A DNA stretch of 16,007 nucleotides from Usnea hakonensis. Its lineage: Eukaryota > Ascomycota > Lecanoromycetes > Lecanorales > Parmeliaceae. Shown piece by piece: positions 8,598 to 16,007 of the stretch. The translations under genes were made by a program, and so were the position numbers. How positions within the stretch are numbered: position 1 is the first letter of the stretch; every line of letters starts with the position of its first letter. The DNA lies in assembly GCA_013423325.1 (NCBI GenBank), contig BLJB01000456.1:9999-26005 (forward strand). Direction: 5' to 3'. The notes under the pieces were generated by a model. That model was given only the letters and a program-made list of their open reading frames with translations. It did no database searches and was not told the DNA's origin.

Positions 8598-9074
8598 ACT
8601 GAACTCCTAAGACATATCGTGATCTGGTCTCATCAAATTGTCAAGAATGTCACCCTGTGGGAAGAGAAGAGAACAATCAGGGATAGGCACGAGGCTATTG
8701 AGTATTGGAAGACGGTCATTGATGTCATTGTCGATGACCCTTCGTACTTGTTGCGTTACCCCGCTGGGGCGTGCATGCCATACATTATAGATATGACACG
8801 TATCAACGCACAGCCACGAGTGATTTCGGTCATGCAGTATCTCTGCAACCAGCTGTTTCTGGTTGTCCCGCTGCGGGGTGAAACATCAATTAGATCCTCT
8901 CTTATGCATGCGAGGCATAGGTCATTCTTTGGCGGGCTGGAAAATCCGAGCAACTCCATCATTCAAGCAGACGTAGCAGGTCTTCATCATATTTCATGGT
9001 CTTACCAAGACCACCAAGCAATATTAAGCACGTATACGCAGCAGGCAACACGTCTTAGTTGGGGGGAACGGTAG
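8319..9074 (+). other. 251-codon open frame antisense to the PSDC gene
   Basis: The frame runs from ATG at 8319 to TAG at 9074. The first 279 nt are the exact antisense of the PSDC coding sequence and are best explained as its shadow, but the frame stays open for 477 nt beyond the PSDC start, through what should be its promoter. The added part (for example VTLWEEKRTIRDRHEAIEYW) has ordinary protein-like composition but matches no family I know. It may be chance, an antisense transcript, or part of an unrecognised gene. Confidence 0.2.
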
Positions 9075-11105
9075 ATGCTTTTGATCGCTTCATATCCGTT
9101 ATGAATGATGAAAGTTGCTTTATGGCGTGGTGAATGAGATCTCACTCATGCATAGCAATTATCCAGAAAGCGGGGCAAATGCAAGATCACGACATGTATT
9201 TCCTAATTTGGTACATGATTAGTTATTCTCCCATCTATTACGCTGTCCACGTCATTGGCATTTGGCTATGTAGCGGCACTGTGGTGTAGTACAGGATCAC
9301 TGACTCGCTGAAAGATTATCACATAGTTCTTTACGACGCATATGGGAGAGCTTGGCCATTTCACTCGCTGCCAGTGCTTGGCCAGTCGACCTATCCTCCC
9401 GGGGGTGTGGGGGAGAGGGATAGAAAGTGGGCAATTTCCGACAATGATCGGATTTATACCCTAATATTCCGTCCAAAATATTACCTACACCGAAAATATT
9501 AGGATAGAAACTCTTGTTGAGGAACTGCAAGAGCTGATGAGATCGGAAGCTCCATGATTTTTGGGTCAAAATAAAGTGCATATGTTGTACTCCCCACGGT
9601 GGCCTCCTTTACTGGTCCTACAACATACTGCATCGGTAAATCTGAAAACTTTCTGCAGGATTTGAGTTTATGAGTTTGGCGGTCTGGTCTACTCTATGCG
9701 CAATATGTGAGTTTGCGTAAGGGTGTGTGGTGTGTGCCCGACCAAGACACCCAAATGTTTCCTCAGTTTCCAGGCCATGAACGGAATAGGGTACCGTTCA
9801 GCAGGTATCCGGACCATCGGCACCTGCCGAATAATACTGGGGCTCATTTGCCTTAAGTACGACCTGCACAGTTAGCGGATCACGTAATGAAAAGGGGCCA
9901 TGAAAAGACGCCACCACTCGCGATCAGATAATCAAAGAGAACCCATGTTCTATGTTTTAAGATGGTGGCGGTGGGGCTTGTAAGGGATTTCCCGTTCGTT
10001 GTCATTTGATAAGCGACTCCGCGTCCGTGTATGGCGGCCTGCATGAGCGCTCAGAGCAGGTGGCGTTTATATTGGAGGACACGAGATTCTTGCATGAGCT
10101 GAAGTGGCTTAAACCATGAAAGAGGGTTCACACCTCGAAAGGTGGTCCACACATTAGCCGTTATTTAATCCGCTGATCAACTGAGAGACCTCGGCTCCTC
10201 CAGGGATTTCGACATGCAAGGAATTTGTGTGCCTATAAGTACAGATTCATCATCCGACGGTCAGGTTAATGGAAAGTCTTAACCCGGAATAGTTACCACG
10301 CTAAGGAAAGCCTTTAATTTGAGTTAAAGCGCAGTATAGATACGTCGGAGCTCAAATGTGGGGAAAGTTGATAGTGAGTCCGGCATACATGACTGAAGAA
10401 GACGGACCAATCTTCGGGTATCTGAATCGTGAGTTCGATAAATGAGCTGTATTCGGGGTAAGAAAGGTTTCCCCAGTGTCTTATTATTAGAACTAATCGC
10501 AATAGCAAACTCCATCATATATGTTGTACGGAGGTTGACGCCGAAAGTCCTGGGACTGCCAAGACTCTTCGGATAATGGTCTACATACAAAACTGGGGCA
10601 GCCTTCCGAAAGTAGGGTTAGGGCTTGTCCCAGGACTTTCGGCGTCAACCTTCGTACATTATAACCTAATAGGCGATTCTGAATTCTTTTCGGTAAGGTT
10701 ATATGTGCCTTTTCTTGGTTCCGGGGAACAAGGGTGGTTATGCATCGAATCCGTTACAGAAAACTGTTGGAGTTCGGTACATGAATAGATGGTCGGACCA
10801 ATCGAATCGAGCATAGCGTTCGATTATGTATAGTTTCGAATTGATACTAGCCGTTTCCCCGAGCCTCAAGCAAATTGTGTTTGATCTGCGCAAGGCTGCA
10901 TCGAGACGAAAAGAGATTATGGAAGAACACGACCCCCAACTATGCCAGACGATCCCTGTTTCTCACATCCACAACAGCAAACGAACAAAACTCATGTGGT
11001 CGATTACGTGGGCCCATTTCCTGAGATAAACATTTCTTATAATATATTTCTTCCGCACGAGACAGATCCTTGTTCTTCCTACGCCATAAAAATTGGCGCA
11101 CCTAA
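9075..11105. other. Intergenic region with a foldback element
   Basis: No gene supported. Short frames such as 9297-9581 (-) and 10324-10590 (-) lack any domain. A small 9-bp inverted repeat (CCTAATATT 9460-9468, AATATTAGG 9495-9503) is present. A TATA-like CTATAAGTA near 10233 is followed at 10269 by an ATG that opens only seven codons. The 134-bp inverted-repeat element at 10525-10658 is listed separately. Confidence 0.5.
10525..10658. mobile_element. 134-bp foldback / MITE-like element with 32-bp inverted arms
   Basis: The left arm 10525-10556 and right arm 10627-10658 are reverse complements over 32 nt with a single mismatch (G versus A at the seventh base). The core shared stretch is GTTGACGCCGAAAGTCCTGG. 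The arms enclose 70 nt with no coding capacity. Taking the outer TA of each arm as a target duplication would fit a Tc1/mariner-type MITE, but symmetry continues two bases further out (TG/CA), so the duplication cannot be separated from the arms. It could equally be a hairpin-forming RNA locus. Confidence 0.55.
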
Positions 11106-11465
11106 TTTCGACCGCGTCGGAAGCGCCACATCCGTGATGACACCCATATTAACTTCGACAAGATCGACATTTTCCAGCAGTACGAGTTTGATTTTGACCC
11201 TTGCACCACGCTTCACACCGAATTTCGTCACTTAGCAAAATTACGTAAGTGGAAACAAGGGTCAAACAGCAAGGTATTGAGGAAGCCTGGGACCAATGTT
11301 TCGGATTAGAGATTCGTGTTGGCTACAACCTCGACGAGGGAAAGTCTGGTTGGAGCTCAATATGAGATGGATAACAAAGATGATTCCTCTGCACTGCGCA
11401 ATCTTCAATCCTTGTACTTCTCCTTTGCGTCGGCTACTCGCTCTTGCCAAAACCCCTACCTTTAG
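11106..11465 (+). pseudogene. Frameshifted remnant of an uncharacterised fungal protein
   Basis: Three consecutive frames each carry protein-like text. Segment A (11106-11309) has HINFDKIDIFQQYEF and EFRHLAKLRKWKQGS. Segment B, from about 11279, has EAWDQCFGLE and NLDEGKS. Segment C (11349-11465) has GAQYEMDNKDDSSALRNLQ. Together they resemble the C-terminal region of a family of uncharacterised fungal proteins in which an 'F-Y-pro/cys-x3-L-x-EF-x-RLA' block precedes a 'W-x2-CF' block. Two one-base shifts are needed, near 11265-11281 and near 11345. Segment A has a TAA at 11103-11105 just upstream and no clear start, so the 5' part is missing or on an unseen exon. It converges on the next gene with a 35 bp gap. 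Function of the family is unknown to me. Confidence 0.45.
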
Positions 11466-11500
11466 ACTGCGAATTTTGCCGCCTTTCTCGTCAGTTCTTT

Positions 11501-12960
11501 CTATTTCTCAGTATCCTGCTGCCGACTCAACGTCTTCTTTGAAGACTTCTTCGATACTCTATCTGCAGCCAGCCCCGCGCTGGCTTCTGTACGGCTTGCC
11601 AATTCTGCGAATCGGACCATGTTGGCTTGCTTGCTCATCAAGGTCGATTTGCAGTTCTTAAGTCCGGCCGCCGCGTTGTCTCTGATTTTGGTCTTTCTGG
11701 CCAGCTTTGCGGCTTGAGTTTCCTTCTTTAGAAGATCTGCACCACCGGGATCCACGATCTCTGCGCGGATGATCTCCGCGTACTCGTTTTTCTTCGCCAC
11801 AGTCCATCTGTGGGTGCTCTTACCATTTCTCCCCAGCTCCCAGACATCATCACTCATCACGACGGTGATATGCTTTATCGAAAGAGCACTTAGGCGTAGA
11901 ATAGACTCCAAGTCTGCTTGCTGCGCTTCTTTAAGCTTTTGTTCTACCCAGTCGCTGTCGAATGAAGGAGCTTGCCACGAAACACACTCGAACCCTTGGT
12001 TAATGTATAAGTGAAGAGTTTGAACCCCTCGTAGTGTATTCAAATTGGAGGATTTCAGAGCTTTTCCCTAGTAGTGATTGTCCCAACGTGCTCGCTGATT
12101 ATGGCTGTTGAACCAAACGCCGCTACCGATGTCTGCGCTAATATGGATAGCGGTCAAGTTACGTTTCTGTGCTAGGTTCAGGCTATCGAAGAACATTTCA
12201 AATATTTTAGGATCCTCGAACGAGAAAGTGTTGGTAGCCCACAGAAGGTGGTTAGCTTCTTCGTATAACTGGCGGCAAACACCAAGCACGTGTAAGTCAA
12301 GTCGATCTACTTCGCGTACAAATATGGGTCCGTCTCCACATATAAGGCAAGAGGCGTGACGCTCCTTACAAGAGGCAATATAGAATTCCGGTGACTCGCC
12401 TTCTGGGACGACCTCATAACCGGAGATAGCTTCCACAAAAGCAGACTGCTCGGACTGATTGGCAACACAGACAGCGTGACGCAAGACCGGCTCTGTAACA
12501 GACTGACCCAGCATAGCTTCGCGCATTGCAATCCAAAAATCCTCATTATCGCTGCCATTATTATTTTCAGACTCGAACATAGCGTAGGATGGCAGTTTTT
12601 TGGATCGATCATCTTCGCCAGTATTAGTACCACGATACTCGTCCCTGGCTTTATTCGCAATATAAAGCTTCGAGCCTTCAAGATACTTCATGTGAATGAG
12701 GTTACCACCAATGAGGTGGATTGGAATGCTCTCTCGGACCTCTGAGGGTAGCAGGAGTAGTGGGGAAGTAGTGGCATTCTTGCGGATTCTATGGCGATCA
12801 GATTTGGTAGCTTAGCATAGGGGGGGACCTACAGAGCTTTGATTGCGGTATTGCTGGTCTTAGTCACGGCTTGCTTTTTGCGTGGACGCGGTTTCGCACG
12901 TGGCGTCACCTCGTCATTGGAGAGGTCATTAATAACTGCTGGGCGCTTCCTTGCCTCCAT
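11501..12960 (-). pseudogene. DUF7730-type protein gene interrupted by one in-frame TAG
   Basis: Exons 12833-12960 and 11501-12788 join across a 44-nt intron (donor GTAGGT, branch GCTAAG, acceptor CATAG). The start ATG at 12960 gives a basic N-terminus (EARKRPAV, then PRPRKKQ), which could be a nuclear-type signal. The domain begins LLLLPSEVRESI (53-64), matching the LPxEIRxxIY opening of this family, and continues with VCRQLYEEANHLLWATNTFSF (213-233), where the family usually has a 'CRQIYxEA..lly..NTF' block. Codon 283 (12068-12070) is TAG; the same frame then runs 188 more codons with family-like text (LRGVQTLHLYINQGF), a charged helical tail and a final stop at 11501. Everything except that codon is intact. 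The molecular role of the family is unknown. The alternatives are a truncated 282-residue product, readthrough, or a 51-nt in-frame intron removing the stop. Confidence 0.65.
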
Positions 12961-14350
12961 TTTGAGTGAGTATTGAGCAATTGACATAAGAAGGCTTTAA
13001 TAGTGCCGTGGGCATAAAAACAGGAAAAGAGGCGAGATCTTCTTAGAAAAGAGATGGGGGCCGAAGGGTAGAGAAAGATAATAAGGAAAGGATGTGTAGA
13101 GTAATCAGAACGGAAAAGGAAGGTGCGAATTTAAGATGTAAAGCATTATACACGCCGTCATATAGGGAGAGTCGTACCTTTTAGGTAAGGTCAGAAAGCC
13201 ATTACTCGAATTATCTGTAAACAGCGTCAGACCTGCATTGAAGGAAACGACGACAGCGGGCCCCTCACCCTGAAAGCAGAAGGCTCTATTTGGGGTATAC
13301 CTGATTTGAGAGCTTTATTAATGTTTTAGAACTAGGGTCTAGAAGTCGTATGAAGGTCGATGGATAACGCTGATAATGTTGTAGTTCATATGTAAAGTGG
13401 GCAACACATCGCGGTAGTTAGATCTTCACTGTGGCTGATCTGTCTGTAGGGTGGTCCTGTGATGGAGAACGAATCAGCTAAACTCCACTTCTACCGGGCA
13501 GACTGAGTCAAGAATGGTCGACCACGGCAGGCAATATGCATTCTTTATAAACCTAACTTATCAAGCAGAGGTTCTCCAACTTACCCACCCACGGTAAATT
13601 GTATCCTTAAGTCTTCTTGCGAGCGTACACTTACACTGCATATACGTGAAAGAGCTCCTGACTCTCACAGCAAACCTCAGCTGTATATCAGAGCCAGAAC
13701 TAGAATTTCGGCAGGTTAAAGATAGTCAAGAGCAGTACCATCTCGATCAAGTCATAATAGTGACTAGCTATTACCCCGGAGATCTGCCCGCCGCTCTCAA
13801 AATGGCATCTCGCATTGGAGGTGGTGTGGTGTTTGACTGAGTGCTGAGTGCGAGTAAGAATCAAGACGCGACTAAGCTCACTTTGTCGGTGCAATAACCC
13901 TCGGTCATGATAAGCTTGCATGGGACTATTGAACTTTTTGACCACGGGTACATCATAATAGCAAAGGCTTTGTTTACTTTATGAGTGAAACATTACGGTA
14001 TCATATATCTGAGAACGATCAATAGTGACTGATTGCGTGATCGTACATATGAATTGAGCATGAATGACTTTATACTTGGTTCAAGCTACATTTTCTCCTT
14101 CGTTCGCTCAGATGCCTTTATTTTGAATTTGTGATCCAGAGTAAGCCCAACGTTACCGCACCGGCCACTCCAACGAAGCTTCCTGTCGCCACCTAATATT
14201 GTATACATTTTCCATATTAATATTGTTTACTCTCTGGTTTGTAAATGATCTGCTTCATATTTCTCCAACTGCATCTGCTTTCCCAAACCATCAAGTCGCA
14301 CAAACGCGGATCCCATTCACAGAACGACATCGATCCTCCAAGTACATACA
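12961..14350. other. Intergenic region between divergent DUF7730-type and GH64 genes
   Basis: No gene seen. The small frames at 13646-13840 (+) and 13700-13945 (-) overlap each other antisense and have no domain. The last 150 bases before the GH64 start are C/T- and CA-rich, typical of a fungal 5' leader. A hydrophobic frame at 14199-14260 (FSILILFTLWF) lacks an ATG and is out of frame with the GH64 coding region. I saw no tRNA-like cloverleaf. Confidence 0.55.
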
Positions 14351-15505
14351 ATGGCTACCGTCAATATCGCTCTCCAGAATCAGACCAGCTCAAGCACCGT
14401 ATACGCCTACATCACTGGACGAGCGCTTGACAATAACAACGCTCTTTTCCTACTCCAGTCCGATGGCAAGACTTACTATTATCCAACATCACCTTCCTCC
14501 ACCGGCTCCGCCCTCAGCCAGGACTGCGCTATCCCCCTCGGTGCTCCGGGCAAAACGACAACAGTCACAGTTCCCCACCTAGCGGGGAGCCGTATCTGGT
14601 TCTCGGTGGACGGGACTTTAACCTTTCTCCTCAACCCTGGACCAGCACTGGTCGAGCCATCTGTTACCAATCCATCAGATCCGAACATCAACCTGTCCTG
14701 GGACTTTTGCGAATTTACCTTCAATGCCGCCGAGCTCTTTGTCAACATCTCCTACGTCGACTTCGTCTGCCTTCCGATCTCCCTCGCCCTAACCAACACC
14801 TCCAACACAACACAATACGTCTCCGGCACTGCCTCCAACGGCCTTGACATCGTCTGCGAAGGTCTCAGAGCGCAAACCACCTCAGACGGCGCAGGCTGGT
14901 CATCCCTCATCGTCCCCAACCCATCAGGCGGCAACCTCCGCGCCCTGAGTCCTAACAACGGCATCACCCTCAACCCCACCCTCTTCAACAACTACTACCA
15001 ATCCTATGTCAACCAAGTCTGGTCCAAATACACCACCCAGCAATTCTCCATCGACACCCAAGCAACCTGGGGTACCGTCCCAGGCCACGTCGACGCCTCC
15101 TCCTCCCTCCTCGACTTCGGCCTCGGCCTCACCTTTACCCAACCCTCCGCAGCCGACATCTTCAGCTGCTCCACCGGCCCCTTCGCCACCATCGGCTCGA
15201 ACATCGAACTCGGCGCCCTCAGCGCCCGCCTCAGCGCCGCGTTCAACCGCTCCACCCTCCTCATCAACCCCGTCGCGCCCACCGCGACGCCGAGCCAGTA
15301 TTATCGGGACCCCGTGACGAATCACTACGCGAGGATCGTGCATGCGGCTAATTTGGATGGCCTAGGCTATGCGTTTCCGTATGATGATGTGACGCCTACA
15401 AATGGGGTTAACCAGTCCGGTGCGGTGCAGGATGCGAGTCCGAAGTTGTTGACCGTGGCTGTGGGGGGTGGGAACGCGTCTAGTGGGTTGACTAAGCAGC
15501 AGTAG
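14351..15505 (+). CDS. Glycoside hydrolase family 64 endo-1,3-beta-glucanase, 384 aa
   Basis: Thaumatin-like-fold enzyme that cleaves beta-1,3-glucan, releasing oligosaccharides. Single exon; the ATG at 14351 has a good context (ACAATGG) and the domain begins almost at once. GH64-typical stretches run throughout: FLLQSDGKTYYYPTSPSS (33-50), CAIPLGAPG (59-67), FLLNPGPALVEPSVTNPSDP (92-111), NLRALSPNNGI, YYQSYVNQVWSKY, AADIFSCSTGPFA, AAFNRSTLL and NHYARIVHAANLDGLGYAFP. Glu121 (CEFTF) and Asp137 (YVDFV) are 16 residues apart, the spacing of the catalytic Glu154/Asp170 pair described for the Streptomyces matensis enzyme. No signal peptide precedes the domain in frame, so the product may be cytosolic or exported by another route, or an upstream exon is missed. 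Third codon positions are strongly C-biased in the middle section. The gene appears intact. Confidence 0.93.
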   Translation: MATVNIALQNQTSSSTVYAYITGRALDNNNALFLLQSDGKTYYYPTSPSSTGSALSQDCAIPLGAPGKTTTVTVPHLAGSRIWFSVDGTLTFLLNPGPALVEPSVTNPSDPNINLSWDFCEFTFNAAELFVNISYVDFVCLPISLALTNTSNTTQYVSGTASNGLDIVCEGLRAQTTSDGAGWSSLIVPNPSGGNLRALSPNNGITLNPTLFNNYYQSYVNQVWSKYTTQQFSIDTQATWGTVPGHVDASSSLLDFGLGLTFTQPSAADIFSCSTGPFATIGSNIELGALSARLSAAFNRSTLLINPVAPTATPSQYYRDPVTNHYARIVHAANLDGLGYAFPYDDVTPTNGVNQSGAVQDASPKLLTVAVGGGNASSGLTKQQ

Positions 15506-15636
15506 CGGACTTTCGAGTATGAATTGTCGTACATGGCTGTTGAGAAGCGATACTGAATTGGATAGGACGTTCTTTGAGTTGCGAGTTGCTTGCACGGTCA
15601 CTCCTCTTATATAATTGTTTAGTTTCTTTTGAATTT

Positions 15637-15930
15637 CTATGTTGTCGGGCGTGTGGATGTATGCTCAGGGCCTAATGCTTTCTCCCTTCCCTCCAGTGCC
15701 CGCTCGTACATCTTCTCGGCCTCAGCCAGCTTGCCCTGATCAGCATAGAGAAGGCCCAGATTATGGAAAGCATGATTAGATCCGGAATATCCAGTTTCGT
15801 CGGGAGTATCTAACCTCTGGAGAAATCGTATTGTAGCCTTTGCAAAAATCATGATGAGCGGTTCGATACGTGGAGGCAAGGGTCCGCTGGAATGACTGGT
15901 CTCAATGGAGAGAAGTAATGGTCGGACCAG
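15637..15930 (-). pseudogene. TPR (kinesin-light-chain-like) repeat remnant
   Basis: The minus-strand frame is open from 15930 (TGA just upstream) to TAG at 15637-15639. It contains one clear tetratricopeptide unit: HNLGLLYADQGKLAEAEKMY followed by ERALEGREKALGPEHTST. This is the highly repeated type found in fungal NLR-like and NB-ARC-TPR proteins, where the next unit normally starts a few residues later (about LDTVNNLG). Here the frame stops after RPTT, and no second repeat is seen downstream. The stretch before it (FAKATIRFLQRLD) may be a degraded preceding region. Most likely this is the tail of a broken NLR-type gene extending past the right edge; a short independent TPR protein is less likely. 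Confidence 0.6.
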
Positions 15931-16007
15931 TCACGATGGAGTGAGCCACATAAGCTATCAGACTAGTAACCAATCATAAGACGTTCCCCACAGAGTCGTC
16001 GTCTTTA

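Noticed and set aside
8998..9018. Minus-strand LGGLGKT, resembling an NB-ARC Walker A motif
   Set aside because: The frame is only 31 codons between stops and the residues after it (MKYDEDLL) do not fit the family; probably chance.
9297..9581. 94-codon minus-strand frame as a gene
   Set aside because: Composition and motif content look random, and a small inverted repeat lies within it.
10789..10800. ATGGTCGGACCA repeated at 15918-15929 as a dispersed repeat
   Set aside because: Several shared 12-mers are expected by chance in 16 kb and flanking similarity stops at once.
14199..14582. Signal-peptide-like frame ahead of the GH64 gene
   Set aside because: Starts with TTG rather than ATG, is out of frame with the enzyme, and I found no clean intron joining them.
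15004..15343. Long antisense and alternate-frame ORFs in the GH64 gene
   Set aside because: They are glycine/alanine or serine/proline-rich shadows caused by the C-biased third codon positions of the real gene.

Overview
The window reads as nuclear DNA of a filamentous ascomycete, most like an Aspergillus/Penicillium-type (Eurotiales) genome. The reasons are 44-85 nt GT-AG introns with CTRAY-like branch sites, a microsomal P450, a fungal MATE exporter, a GH64 beta-1,3-glucanase, a DUF7730-type protein, and remnants of ZNFX1-like and TPR genes. All family names come from reading the translations; no database search was run.

Layout: (1) 3-818 (+), a fragment of the N-terminal region of a ZNFX1/NFX1-type helicase-like protein, entering from the left edge and ending early. 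(2) 925-3031 (-), a MATE family transporter. It looks broken in raw reading frames, but ten exons splice into an uninterrupted 506-residue product, and one of those exons is only 5 nt. (3) 3032-5089, a 2 kb spacer without a convincing gene. (4) 5090-6821 (+), a two-exon cytochrome P450 of 517 residues, divergent from the MATE gene. (5) 6822-7976, low-complexity DNA: poly-C runs around an NN gap, a heptamer repeat and a 22-bp perfect palindrome. (6) 7977-8597 (-), a protein with the N-terminal PSDC domain of phosphatidylserine-decarboxylase-like enzymes but no catalytic domain, overlapped by a 251-codon antisense frame. (7) 9075-11105, non-coding, with a 134-bp foldback element bearing 32-bp inverted arms. 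(8) 11106-11465 (+), a frameshifted pseudogene. (9) 11501-12960 (-), a DUF7730-type gene with one in-frame TAG. (10) 12961-14350, non-coding. (11) 14351-15505 (+), an intact GH64 glucanase. (12) 15637-15930 (-), a TPR remnant.

The overall picture is an accessory, decaying neighbourhood. Three apparently functional genes (MATE exporter, P450, GH64) sit among at least four damaged ones (helicase fragment, frameshifted gene, TAG-interrupted gene, TPR stub) and one domain-truncated gene. The divergent P450 and MATE exporter could act together in making and exporting or detoxifying a small molecule, but no polyketide synthase, NRPS or terpene synthase is present, so this is inference only. The NN at 7042-7043 means the two halves of the window may not be truly contiguous.
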